64,000 nucleotides of DNA from assembly GCA_033030425.1 (NCBI GenBank), contig JAUFSD010000002.1, forward strand, positions 682,001-746,000, read 5' to 3'. Below are positions 13,393 through 24,932 of this stretch, piece by piece; the stretch's first letter is position 1, and the number at the start of each line of letters is the position of its first letter. The notes beneath the pieces are model-generated. The model did no database searches. It saw only the letters and a list, made by a program, of their open reading frames with translations, and had not been told where the DNA came from. The translations under genes and the position numbers were made by a program. This DNA comes from Verpa conica. Its lineage: Eukaryota > Ascomycota > Pezizomycetes > Pezizales > Morchellaceae.

Positions 13393-14826
13393 ATGGGCGC
13401 AGAGCTCTCTCTCGAGGCGGCCGTCGATAATGATGTTCCCCCAGTTGTTCTGACCAATCGGACAGTAAAGGCTGTCGCAGAGTTTATTTTGTCCGGGAGA
13501 TGCAAAAAGGTGGTCTTTATGGTATGTTTGCGGTGAAGCTATTACATCATTGTTACTTTTAGTCCCTGACTTTTTTTTCCTTTGGGAAGGTTGGCGCTGG
13601 AATATCAACAAGTGCTGGGTAAGTTCGAATCTTCTCCCGTGGTTAATAACCTACTAATAGTATACCTCAGTATCCCCGACTTTCGAACTCCAGGAACAGG
13701 TCTTTATTCAAATCTTCAGCGATTAAATCTCCCACATCCTGTAAGCGAGACCCCGCCGCGCTAAGAGGAGCGGGTACATGTATATTGAATAACTAGAGCC
13801 AACACCGTCTTGTCAAATCGTGGGTGAATTATAGGAAGCCGTTTTCGATATATCATTTTTTAGGGAGAATCCTGTGCCGTTTTACACACTCGCGCGAGAA
13901 TTGTACCCCGGGAACTTCAAACCGACAATCACGCATGCGTTCATCCGTCTAATCGCCGACAAAGGCTTGTTGCTAAAGTGTTTTACACAGAACATTGACA
14001 CGTAACTATCACTCACCTTCATGCACCCAATTGACTTTTTGTTTTACCAGCTAACACTGTATGCGCGCGCAGCTTGGAACGGGCTGCTGGTGTCCCTCCT
14101 GAAAAAATGGTCGAAGCCCATGGCTCCTTTGCAAGCCAACACTGTATTGACTGCAAGGCCCCCTACTCTGACTCCGACATGCACTACCACATTACTAGCG
14201 CATCTATCCCGAGATGCCCCTGTGGAGGTCTTGTAAAGCCAGACATCACTTTCTTTGGCGAGGCGCTTCCATCCACATTTCATGATAATAGAGCCTTGGC
14301 CGAAGAAGCAGATTTAGCGATCATCATGGGTTCCTCATTGAGTGTATATCCATTCGCTGCGTTGCCTGCTCGCTGTAGTGATCACTGTGTCCGTGTCTTG
14401 ATTAACATGGAGAGCGCAGGTAGCATCGGTACGAGAAGAGATGATGTCGTCATGTTAGGTACTTGTGATAATGGTGTCCGGAGACTAGCGAGGGAACTGG
14501 GGTGGGATGTCGAGTTGGAGAAGCTGTGGAATTCGATTCGGGGGAGCGATGAACCACCGAAGGTCAGGACGGACGAGATGCTCGAAGAGGAAGTAAGAAG
14601 GTTGACGGAGGAGGTTGAGAGGGAGTTGAAGGTTGCGGAGGAATATAAAGGACAAATTGAAGGAAAGCTTAAATCGGAGGATGAAAAGAGAAAAGAATTT
14701 GATATATTGAACGCAAAGGTCGAGGAGGATCTAGCCGGGAAAGTACCTGGAAGCGCGGGCCAAGAGGACGGGACTGGAGGGTTGGAAAGCGAGATGCCAC
14801 GCTTGAGCTTGAATGGGAAGGTTTAA
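13393..14826 (+). CDS. HST2: Class I sirtuin, NAD-dependent protein deacetylase (Hst2/SIRT2-like)
   Basis: Exons 13393-13521, 13590-13618, 13671-13740, 13835-14001 and 14073-14826 join in frame to 382 residues. Sirtuin landmarks appear in order: [20 protein letters not shown] (NAD binding), TQNIDTLERAAG, VEAHGSF with catalytic His148, a zinc module, KPDITFFGE, and [11 protein letters not shown] in place of the commoner GTSL. In yeast and animals such enzymes deacetylate histone H4K16 and cytoplasmic targets. The zinc module is odd: the first pair is CIDC but the second is RCPCGG (C-x-C), where sirtuins normally have C-x2-C. After the catalytic core comes a charged coiled-coil-like tail (about residues 300-355), as in Hst2-type proteins. 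The neighbouring genes say nothing about its role. Confidence 0.93.
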
Positions 14827-15682
14827 TACTCTGCTATGGTGGGGAAAGACCCCTTTTACCAGATATAACTATACGCAATTTAGATCTTATTTTTCTCTAT
14901 TCATAAAGTCTTGTTTCCTCCTTTGGGACCAGCTATGAGGTTGTTCCGCCCGATGTTACTATCCCCTGGTATGTAGCCAGCAAGGTGAGTTTTGTATGCA
15001 TTTGGTATTCTAAGTTCTATTGCGTAGAGTACATGTATGTTATATAGACTCTCGAGTGAGATAATATGACTTTAAAGACCCGCCTACAGATTTACATGGG
15101 GGGCAGTAATTCTGCTATAATTAACCCAACACTCGGAGGACATGGTTTATTGTAATTTGTGGCACGAGCCGGGCATAGGCCGGGGGGGGGGGGAGGACGG
15201 AGAGGGCAACGTGCGTGAGGCTAACTACCCTATAAGAATAGAGTCACTTCAGCTCCGGTTAGGCATTTGCCTATATGCAGCAGCCACAGGGGGAAGCCAT
15301 CACCCTATGACGGCTTGGTTCTCTACTCCACATAGTAACTTGAAACGCTTCCTGATGAGAAATCATGAAAAGGTCAGCGCAACCCTTGCTAACCCCTCTC
15401 CCGCACGACCCATGCCAAGATGGAAAGAAGAAACCATAGCTTGGCGGGTCAATAATAGCTAAGCACATCCCAACCTTTAAACTCCAGCAAGCGCCAGACC
15501 ATAGCCGAACTCCCCTCCAGCCGCCAGTTAAAGGAAAAAAAGTAAGCTCTCGGTATCGAAGAATTTTGGAAGAATAATAAATAATTATGTCAGGTAACTA
15601 AAGAGAGAGAAAAGAGAACCCCTTCCCCTTCCCACAGTTTGTGTTAGCTACGTACTAGTTTACTAATTCCTACTTTGCAGGC
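14827..15682. other. Intergenic spacer
   Basis: Contains one TACATGTA (15030) and a long G run at about 15182-15192. Just before the next start codon there is a TTTGCAG acceptor-like sequence at about 15674-15680, so the downstream gene may have a 5' UTR intron. No gene was recognised. Confidence 0.4.
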
Positions 15683-16810
15683 ATGGCACGTAGTAAAAGC
15701 TTAGCCCGATATAACAATTATCGTGGCCGATACAGTACCTACTCGAATAATTCGAGCGAAATCCCACTCTTTGGTCTCCCGAACGAGATTCTACTCCTCA
15801 TTGCTCAATTTCTTACACCAAAAGCTATCAGCTCTTTCATACAAACGAATCGGTACCTAGCACTTCTCCTCACTCCATGTCTACATAGCTTCGCACTACG
15901 GCCTGAGTATGGTGAGACCGCGTTGTGGTTTGCTGCCTCGACTGGGCAGAGGGAGCTGGTGCGGAGAATTCTGGAAAGGGGTTCCAGGGTCGTAGTGAGA
16001 GAGGCTAAAATGGGAGACGCGATGCTCGGTTCGGTGCTACATTCATCGCCTGCAAAGGCCGGTGATTGGTTGGTCAGGTTGCTGGTTGAGAGAACACGAA
16101 ATATTATTATTCACGATACGCGATGCGGAGGGACAGCAATTCACTGGGCATCGCAATACGGGCACACGAACATTGTCAAATCAATGCTAGAGAGAAAAAT
16201 CGACATCAATGTCAAGGATGGAAGGGGTAGGACAGCGCTCCACTGGGCGGCGAAAGCCGGACACGAAGAGGTCGTTAGGATACTTCTCGGCGGTGGAGCC
16301 TTTGTAGACTCCCAGGACAACTACGGCGACACAGCACTCCATCGTGCTACGGAGCAAACACACACGGCGGTTGTAAAGGTTCTTTTGGAGAATGGTGCTA
16401 ATGTCGCTATCAAGGAGGGGGATGGAGCCACGGCACTCCACTGGGCCGCTGCATACGGGAAGGATGCGATAGCACTGATGCTACTGGAGAATGGGGCCGA
16501 CACCAATGTATTCGGCCGGAACGCTGAGACACCTCTGCACCAGGCAGCAGCTTATGGGCATGCTGGAGTTGCGAAAATGCTTTTGAAATTTGGAGCCAAA
16601 ATGGAGGCTCTAGATGAATTCGGGTGGACACCATTACATCACGCGATTGCAAATGGACATGAGCCGGTAGCCGTGTTATTGGAGAGCAGAGCTGAGGTTT
16701 CAAGCCGAGATAGGAAAAGGAGGAGGGCGGTGATTGTCAAGGCAATCCGTGATATGAACATGCGGGCAGTACGGTGGTTTTTATCTAGGATTAGGGCGAG
16801 GAGTGTATGA
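15683..16810 (+). CDS. F-box and ankyrin-repeat protein
   Basis: A single exon of 375 residues. An F-box-like motif occupies about residues 28-65 (IPLFGLPNEILLLIAQFL). About seven ankyrin repeats follow, from GETALWFAAS to GWTPLHHAIANGHEPVAVLL, with the typical TALHWAA and LLENGA signatures. F-box/ankyrin proteins in filamentous fungi are generally thought to be SCF substrate adaptors or scaffolds, but the target cannot be read from sequence. The ATG directly follows an acceptor-like TTTGCAG. There are no breaks in the frame. The C-terminus ends in a basic stretch. Confidence 0.88.
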   Translation: MARSKSLARYNNYRGRYSTYSNNSSEIPLFGLPNEILLLIAQFLTPKAISSFIQTNRYLALLLTPCLHSFALRPEYGETALWFAASTGQRELVRRILERGSRVVVREAKMGDAMLGSVLHSSPAKAGDWLVRLLVERTRNIIIHDTRCGGTAIHWASQYGHTNIVKSMLERKIDINVKDGRGRTALHWAAKAGHEEVVRILLGGGAFVDSQDNYGDTALHRATEQTHTAVVKVLLENGANVAIKEGDGATALHWAAAYGKDAIALMLLENGADTNVFGRNAETPLHQAAAYGHAGVAKMLLKFGAKMEALDEFGWTPLHHAIANGHEPVAVLLESRAEVSSRDRKRRRAVIVKAIRDMNMRAVRWFLSRIRARSV

Positions 16811-18022
16811 CTTGTGGTGATGGTGAATTTCGTCTATATACGTATACATATTTCTGTCAAGAGGGGGCTATCGTACTCTTGCTATCACCTATATTCTTAT
16901 ATAGAGGGGCTCATGGTAAACCAATATAGGAAGGATATATCATTTGCCAAAGCTATGAACAGGGCATCTCCGCTCAGACAAATGGCCGAGAACCGATCCT
17001 TGTATGACGAGAATTTTACATTTTTATTTTAGTGCTCGAGGCCTACGTAGTCAAAAGTGATTACGAATATATATGCAGGCCATTCCATGGTCTTGCACGA
17101 AATTTAATCATTTGCTCCTATTCGGGGCTAATGGCTAGTAACACTATGGGCACCCCAACCACCCAGTATTGTTGATGTGTATGGCTACCCTAAAACCTTG
17201 TATTTTTAATCCCACAACGTTGAATTAAACAGCCCACTGGGAATAATAAAATCCCGCGTTATTGGGGAATCTGGCATCATTGACCTGGAGGTGGTAGGAT
17301 ATGTGGGAGAGGGGGGGTAGAGTACTACGGGGGTAGGGGAAAGTCTCTAGAACTATGGCCTGTTGCAACCACGACCGTAGTTCTAGAGACTTTCTCCTAT
17401 CCACGTGATCTCCGTCATAGAGGGCTCCTTGTTATAGAATAGCGATAGTATTATATTAATAAAGAGTGTATGAGCCTTTAATATCCACAAGAAGGTTACA
17501 CGAAGCTTACTAAAGTGTGAATAATGCTTATAGGTTAAAAATTCTTAGACTTACGACTAAGTCGCACTTAGTTAGATTAAAACCCATCCTTTGGCTCTTC
17601 CATCATAACATGCATACATGCTCTGTAACTTTAATTATGCTGTTGTCCATGGGACATCAAAACTGCTTAACTATAATAATATTCTTAAAGCCTATTCGAA
17701 CACGTAGCTGACTATAAGGACTGGGCTATTTATCTTAATGTGAGTGGCTATAGCTTAGTATCTATACCGTAGCTATATGAAGGGTGTTTCCTACTTAAAC
17801 TCTCCACTAGGACTAACTCATTTTTAATCTTCATACAGCCTGGAATAATAGAGTATGGGTCCCAGTCCATCATTGTAGGTTACTGCTGTTCCTTCCTAAT
17901 CACAGTCTCTCACTCATTGGAGTAGGTATCATCATTATTAGGGATTTAACATAAAATTAAGTAAACTAACTAAAAGCCTCCGTATAGCTATATTAAGGAA
18001 GAGTTCCGAAGATCAGGGAATC
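16811..18022. other. Gene-free AT-rich spacer
   Basis: No gene was recognised. The main structure is an inverted repeat at 17332-17402, listed separately. The rest is AT-rich with frequent stops in all frames. Confidence 0.5.
17332..17402. repeat. Short near-perfect inverted repeat (hairpin)
   Basis: Arms at about 17332-17360 and 17373-17402 share the core AAAGTCTCTAGAACTA in opposite orientation around a roughly 12-nt loop. It lies in gene-free DNA. It could be a folded transcript element, a remnant of a small inverted-repeat transposon, or a terminator-like structure. I see no clear target-site duplication. Confidence 0.6.
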
Positions 18023-20487
18023 CTATACTTCCCGCTTCTCATCTAAAAGAGTCGTTTGGGCAGGCTTCTCTGATTCCTCTTGGCTGTGCCTGCCCAAAGA
18101 GGCTTGACCCGCATCGAAATTCTGGATAGCCCTGTCAAGCCCGATCTCCCTATTGATCTCGGCCTGTCTCTCGAAATCGGCAGCAGCAACACCCTCACTT
18201 CCAAAGATAATATCCATCTCCTCTTTATGGACAGATGAAGTTAGTACTGACCTCTGGTAGCTAAAGTGATTAGAATGGACAACCCACCGAGAGAAAGTTG
18301 CTTAGTTTCTGGTACGAAAAACAGAATAAAAAAGGCACCCATTGTGGTAAAAAGACCGAAGAAGACGTATGTTCCCCAACGCATGTGCTCGAGCATATCA
18401 GGAGTCACTTGTCCAATGATGAAGTTGTTCTGGGGATGGGTTAGTGCTGATGTCCGCATATTTAAGGTCTTCGGGGTTTAGTTACCATCCAATTGGAACT
18501 AGCACCAAGGGCAATTCCCTTTGCTCTCACACTCAAAGGCCACACTTCAGCAATCCTAGGAGGTATTAGTATATATCTAACCATCTTTTAGAATCATGTA
18601 CTTACAAGATCCAAGCACAAGGTCCCCAGGCTAGCAAGGTAGTTAGTATTTTAACTTGGTGTTATGGATTGGGAAGGGCATACAGTATCCAAAATGGACG
18701 ACAAAGAGCCAAACCATTGCAACGGCACCCCATCCGGCGGCTTTGTGGGTTTCCCACTGGTTCTCGTTCTTGGCAAAGATGACTGCAATAATGAAATGAC
18801 ACAAAGCCATGCCAATCGCTCCAACAAATAGGACTGGCTTTCTACCAAGAGAATCGATGTACATTACAGCTGGAATCTGTATATGTCACGCTTAGCAAGT
18901 GAGTGGGTAGGAGTGTCATCTATAAAACCTACAGTGGCTAAAAACATTACTATACCAACTACCCCAGTGGCGAGCAGTGATGTAGTAGTGCCAGACATTC
19001 CTAATTGACCGAAAATTGAGGGGGCATAGTAAAGTACAGCGTTGATACCGGTAAATTGCTTTAGGTAACGATATTAGTACTCTTCAATCCTAGGGTTACT
19101 ATGTAATTGATTGACTAACCTGAAAGAACATAGTAACCGTTGAAACAACCACTCTGCGGAACATGCTCTTACTCTGGAACAAGCTAACAAAGCTCAAAGC
19201 TTCTAGCTTGACATAACTCCATGTGTCTTTTCGTTCAAGGTGTGGGAATTTCTCGGCCTCTGTTCTTTTCTCGAACATGCTCTGGGATTTTATTTCCAAG
19301 AATTCCAAGGTGATCAGATCGTGGTCTTTGGGAAGTCCTCTAAGACTGGCTAAAACCTCGAGGGCTTCTTCTTCACGGTCATGGTGTGTCAACCACCTAG
19401 GGGAGAACGGCATGAAGAGAATTCCACATCCCAAGATTACGGCAGGCACAAGTTGGAGAGCTAGGGGGAGGAGCCACGCAGCATCCTTTTGGTCATTTCC
19501 AGTACCACCAATATGGTTCGTTCCGTAATCGACCCTTCATAAGTTAGCATTTCTTATATAGTTTTTCCTGTGAAGACTACAGGTCATACCAGAAAGAAAC
19601 CATAATCCCAAAGGTAATAGCTAACTGTTGTAAACCGACAAGAGACCCTCTAACCTCTGGCGGTGCGATCTATGGTACGGTTGAAATTAGTAATGTGCCA
19701 TACCTTTCTACGTTTTCCTGGCGTCATGGTGTCTACCTCAGCGTTATACATCGGAACCGTCATACTCAACGAACCAACACCCATACCCGTAACGAACCGC
19801 CCACCCAAGATGTACTTGTCATTACCGACAATGGAACAGCATTGAACAACCACTCCAATGCAGAAGATAATTACGTTGACAAGAATTGTGTATTTTCGCG
19901 ATATTCTCTCCGCCAAGACTCCAGAGTAAATTGTTCCAGTCCAGGCTCCAAGTTCGAGGATGGCTTTTAATGAGTCAGTATCAATATTGCAAGGAAACTA
20001 AACGAAAAAGATCCAACTACCCGTAAGCCAGCCTTTCTTCGTGGAGTCTGTAACGGCATCTCCCATCTACTGATCATTAGTATGGCCCTCGGCTTTCTTG
20101 CTATAAGCAAGAACTTTATTGAGGTCAACCTACGTGTTTCCCAAAGGAGCTCATTGCCACTATATACCGAATGTATTAGTAATTTTTCTAAAGTATCAAG
20201 AAAATCCTGACTTGGGTAGAGTTTTCTGATCTCTGCAGGACTTACAGACTCCCGAGAATACACCCTGGTTGTATCCATAGAGCAATCTAAGTTTTTGGTT
20301 ATCAGCGTTTGGATATTTACCAAATATGGAAATGTATTTTATACCCTCCAAGACATGCAAATAGTGCCATCCCGAAAACTTTTGCATTCTGGACTAATCC
20401 TGCAGGTCCCGAAGGCCCCGCAAGAGCTTTACGTCTCAAAACTGCTGCACTATCTGCACCAGCAGGTGTAGCCGTTCCTATCGCCAT
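18023..20487 (-). CDS. MFS monosaccharide (sugar) transporter
   Basis: Thirteen exons on the - strand: 20345-20487, 20246-20286, 20134-20159, 20021-20066, 19737-19963, 19590-19669, 19120-19534, 18933-19058, 18684-18876, 18606-18630, 18486-18555, 18288-18429 and 18023-18222. Every phase closes, giving 577 residues. Family signatures are [19 protein letters not shown] in the first helix, [94 protein letters not shown] and the end motif [14 protein letters not shown]. It is a 12-helix proton symporter of the sugar porter family in the plasma membrane. The substrate cannot be assigned. It lies next to a Zn2Cys6 regulator on the same strand. The very high intron number compared with its neighbours is notable. 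Confidence 0.93.
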
Positions 20488-21717
20488 GACTACTTCTATT
20501 AAATATCCCGGTTAAAAGAAGTTCCCACGTATCCGAAGTTAATAGTGCTCTGAAAAGTCCCGAATATGTAGAGACAAGATGCGAGAGAGAGCTGGGAAAG
20601 CTGGGAAAGCTGGGGTAGTTGCCTTTATTTGAGGGCTTGCCTCTCAAAGCCTTTTAGATACCGGCTAAACCATAAGGAGACCCGTTTGGCCCTGAGTCCG
20701 GGGATTGTGGGATATGCGAGAGGCACCTCTATAGCCTGAAAGTAGGCCTGGGACAAATACCGGATAAAGGTAACCGAATTATTACCACATCAGTAATATC
20801 TCTCGTATAAAACTACACAGAAGGAGATAGTGCAATCGACAAGACCTGCAAAGCACTGGGTATGGTTCCACAACCCTGTGATTACTCTCAAACGTCGCGG
20901 GGCTACGGGAGTAGATAGGAGTATCTAACCTAGAGAGCTCTGTGGGATGTAGATCACCAATATTACCAAGCGTATCCGCGTGATCTACGGAGAGCGGGGG
21001 TTATAACTTTAATTAGAATAGTAATAGTTTGACCGTAAATGTAGATATAGACTTCTACTCGTGAATATGTACTCTACATGAAAAACCAAGGGCTTGACTG
21101 TACTAATTTACTTATAATTAATTAATTCAGACTATACTACTTTGAGTGAGGTGACATGAGTATTATGCATGACGCGCCACCAGGAGCGGGTATAATTTCT
21201 TGGGTATAAAACCAGGGCTGTACTGTTTCTCCATCACCCCTGAAGGTATTAGTACCAGTGTCGTTAATTTCTATACCCCTAAACTCTGTTGTTCAATAGT
21301 GATTTTTTGAGGAATAATTGTTTTAGCTGGTTCTACTATAGCTATATGTAAATTTTCAGACCCGGTGATCGCATGCGATTGCGGGAGGAGTATCGGAGAA
21401 GCCCCGGGGGCTAGGTGATTGCAACGGAGCATGGAAAAGTAAACACGGATATAGCTGTCTTGTATGAAATATCTTAGGGATAAGAAACTAGATGAGTATG
21501 ACCCTAATACATGTAGTAGTACTCCTCTAGTTTCCTTGGAGCGCGTCGTAGATAAGTATAATTATGAAATGCTACTAAATTAATTTATCTTCTTTCTCTT
21601 ATATGCTAGGGTATTTAACACTGGTCTACATATCACGAGTTGTCACTCGGCGTGAAAGATTTACTTATGAACCTCCAAAATGCTTTTTTCGATCAAGGGG
21701 TATATGTATTTAAATTC
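20488..21717. other. Intergenic region between sugar transporter and regulator
   Basis: Promoter side of the sugar transporter and 3' side of the regulator gene. It contains one TACATGTA (21508) and no recognisable gene. Confidence 0.4.
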
Positions 21718-24162
21718 CTAGTTATCTAGCGGCGCACTAAAGCTGAAGATACTGTCCCACGAATTATCCCATGATACAAACCCGTCACGTTCTCCAAACA
21801 TATCCCAAAAACCCTGATCTACAGGTATCGCATCAGACTCTGCCCAATTCAATGTACCTTCAGGCTCTATTACCAGTGGTTTGCCTTCGTCATTTGTCTC
21901 TGTAGGCTGTAAGTATATGGATATATCATAGGGTGGTGGCTTAAACGGAGAATTTATTTGATAATTTTTTAAATAAAATTTATACATACCTCTTTGCTGA
22001 CTGCCTACATAACCCGGGGTCCTAGCTGCATCCTCTTGGGGACTTGCTTTAGTAGATGAGATTCGATCGCGTTCTTTTTTCTCCCATATTGCGTCATAAT
22101 ACAGGCTGGAGCCCATCCGGCTTCTCATCCTGACTGAATTGCCCCACGCCATAGAGTTTGGGTTCTCATCCCCACGTCTACCTGCAATTATCTCAATAAA
22201 CTGTGCAGCCCGGTGGGGTTCGTCGCCGTCAGCTACTGAGAATTTTAATAGCACGGTGAATGCCGCTCTGATATGATTTTCAGCAGTTTCTATAGATTGA
22301 GTGTCAAGAAGAGGAGCCGCAGGGGCAGTAGTATAATAGGGTTCTATTAGATCCTCCGAAGCCCGCGTAGACTTGCGAGCATGCGAGAATGCTATGAGCT
22401 TGATGAGCCACAGGGCCGCTAGAACAAGAGAGCGAACAATATATGTCGGATAAAATTTTAATAGGTCTTTCTTTAGTTCGCTGTTGATGGCATCGATGAG
22501 CTTCACAGCTGTCCTGAAAGCCTTTATCATCACTCCAGAGGTCTCAGCCGTGCCGATTATGTTCTGCATATCTTCGTGGATAACGAATGTTTGTATGTGA
22601 AGACGGTTTGTTAATAGCAAGATCTCACTCTCCGCCGGTAGTAGGGAGGAGGGGTTAGCTTGGGAAAGTTGTGTTTGGAGGGCTTCAAGTTCACTATCGA
22701 AGAATTGGACCAATGTCCATCGAGAAGCTGGCTCGATGAGGCCCGTAGCGCTGAACTGATTATTTGATAGAGCTGGAATGAATTTTGAGCAGGCGGATGC
22801 TATCTGAAGGTGCTGCTTGAATTTTTCGGGGAGATCGGACGGTGGATTTCGGACAGTAAAATCAGGAACAATTGTTGCTGGAATTCCAAGTTTACTAGAT
22901 AACCTGCAGGTTTGCCCGAATTAGTGAGTTTTGTGTTCCTTTGCATGCTCGTAAGTTCCAGACTAAATTATAGGGGGTGATCGTGAGGTTTCTTTAAATC
23001 ATTACGGAGGCCGTACGAAAAGTCTATTAGGAAACATGCTAGCCAGTTTACAGTTCTCAGTCGGGGGTCATCTCTAGAGAAACACTTTTCTCGAAACTCC
23101 TGAGCAAAACCAGGTCTGTGAAATCCGTTTTGCAGAGCCAAGTGGGTGGCCATACCGCACCGGAGCCAGCTACCATCTTCGCTCTGTTTCTCGAAATGCA
23201 GCGGCCATGAGCTAAGGAGCAGAAGGGCTTGGATGTTCATATCAAGTGCGGAATTATTCGGGTTTACCGAAACATCGGCTATTAAAGTGTTTAATGGAGC
23301 TATGAGTCTCTTGTAATAACTTGAATATGTCGGGTGATTGCGGCTGCCAATGAAAATGATTGTGTTGAATAATAACGGCGATTCTGCGAATACAGTTTCT
23401 ATAGGGACTGTCGTGCTTACTATGGGTAAATGTGGGTGATAATTTAAATTGAATCTAGAATATTTACCGGTCGAATATTAGCTATATCTATATTACTCAA
23501 TTGTGGTAGTAAAAAGACCTACTCATGAAAGAGTTCTATAATAGTATCAGGAATTATCTCTATGTCTCCAATTTTTGCTGGTAATAGAGAGGGCTCAAGC
23601 ACCGGGAAGATGGGCGTAGGTGACTTCTGGTCTTCAGGACTTGATTCTGCTTGTGTGCTAGTAGCTTTCCCTCCATAATCGGCGGCGGGCTGCCAATTCG
23701 GAGGCCTAAGTTCCAATCTTTCCCGCATATACTCCAATTGTCTTGAAACCTGTTCCAACCGTCTTTGATTAACTCAGCCGGATATTTCCCTCTAAGTTCT
23801 CGCATTATATGGAGTCCATACTGTTTGGCCGGCGTCCTCTTGAATTTCGGATCAACCCGGCATTCTAGCCCATTGTTTGCGCATCTTGAGCATGGGGCTG
23901 GGAATTTGGTGGACCCATCGCACCGTAGCTTTATACATTCCGAGTTAGTATTTGAATATCAGAAATATAATATCCAAAGTACCTTCTGCTGCCGGCATGT
24001 AGTACACGCGCTTTGGACGCGCTTTCTCTTCACTGGGATCGTATTGCCCTCCCCGATATTCGTGGCACCGTTGCTTCTTCTCATTTTATCTCTGCTGGCT
24101 TTCTCCGTCTGCGAACCCTCACTGTTGGATAGGGTGATGGATGGCGTAGTAGATGTGGACAT
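21718..24162 (-). CDS. Zn2Cys6 fungal transcription factor
   Basis: Exons 23983-24162, 23822-23928, 23523-23762, 23017-23454, 21990-22903 and 21718-21899 give 686 residues. The binuclear zinc cluster has Cys53, 56, 63, 73, 76 and 83 (spacing C-x2-C-x6-C-x9-C-x2-C-x6-C) after a basic KRKR, with a linker FKRTPAKQ and a coiled-coil-like RLEQVSRQLEYMRERLEL for dimerisation. The middle region (GSRNHPTYSSYYKRL, LLLLSSWPL, GMATHLALQNGF, WLACFLIDF) fits the fungal-specific regulatory domain. The C-terminus is acidic and aromatic, like an activation domain. The last intron (21900-21989) is less certain; leaving it unspliced also keeps the frame and adds 30 residues. Sitting between two MFS transporter genes, it is a likely local regulator of the cluster. 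Confidence 0.88.
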
Positions 24163-24932
24163 TTGATCACTAGCAAGTATTCACGGTTTCCCTAGATTCG
24201 CAATCAGAGTATTTGTATAGCTAGAAGATAATCTTGGTTACGCGGCTTCCTGACCAAGACGGAAGAACGTCGTAGGGAAGCTGATTATAAATTTCGGCGT
24301 CCGAACCGCGGGCAGAGGTTGACTTGCGCCAAGCCTCAATGAGGCTGTGATTACGTTTGATCGCTGAAGGCCTCTCGTCATCGATACCCTTGACAGCTAA
24401 AAGTGCATAGTATGTGGTTGACTAAACCAAATATTTAGGATAAAGAGGGTGTCCGATGCGTGAATCTTGGTTTCCCAGAGCGCTGCTGAACCAGTGTTAA
24501 TTTAGTGGTGATGTTAAATGGGGCGTAGACCTGTTAAGATACCTAAATAGGATGTGGCTTAGAGACCTTGCACTGGAATATTAGCACTATTATTATTATA
24601 GGTTAGATGTGCATGTGGTTCCTTATTACAACCTCATAATACGTAGCGGCAGTGAATGAACCCTGTTGAAAAGGCTAGAAACAAAAGCGATGTATTCTAA
24701 TTTAGGAATACCTATAGAAAGAAGAAATAAAAAAGAAAGAAAGAAATCAAGGGTAGGTTTTCGGTATCAAACCCCTCTGTAACTAGAGGATATATATATA
24801 ATATGTACATGCATAATCTCTCTAATAGAGAGAATATATATGAAGGCAGGCTAGGAAAGAAGTAGCAGCGAGTTGGATAAACCTTATACAGCAATTCCAG
24901 TCGACGGTACTACAAAGTGTAGAAAAAGTCTT
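24163..24932. promoter_or_regulatory. Upstream region of the Zn2Cys6 regulator
   Basis: Contains CGG/CCG triplets close to the start, for example CGGCGTCCG at 24295-24303 and the palindrome CCGCGG at 24306-24311. Zn2Cys6 proteins commonly bind such triplets, so autoregulation is possible. No gene was seen. Confidence 0.35.

Noticed and set aside
15142..15462. 106-residue + strand frame with a Gly run
   Set aside because: It contains a poly-G tract and looks like random open sequence in a spacer.
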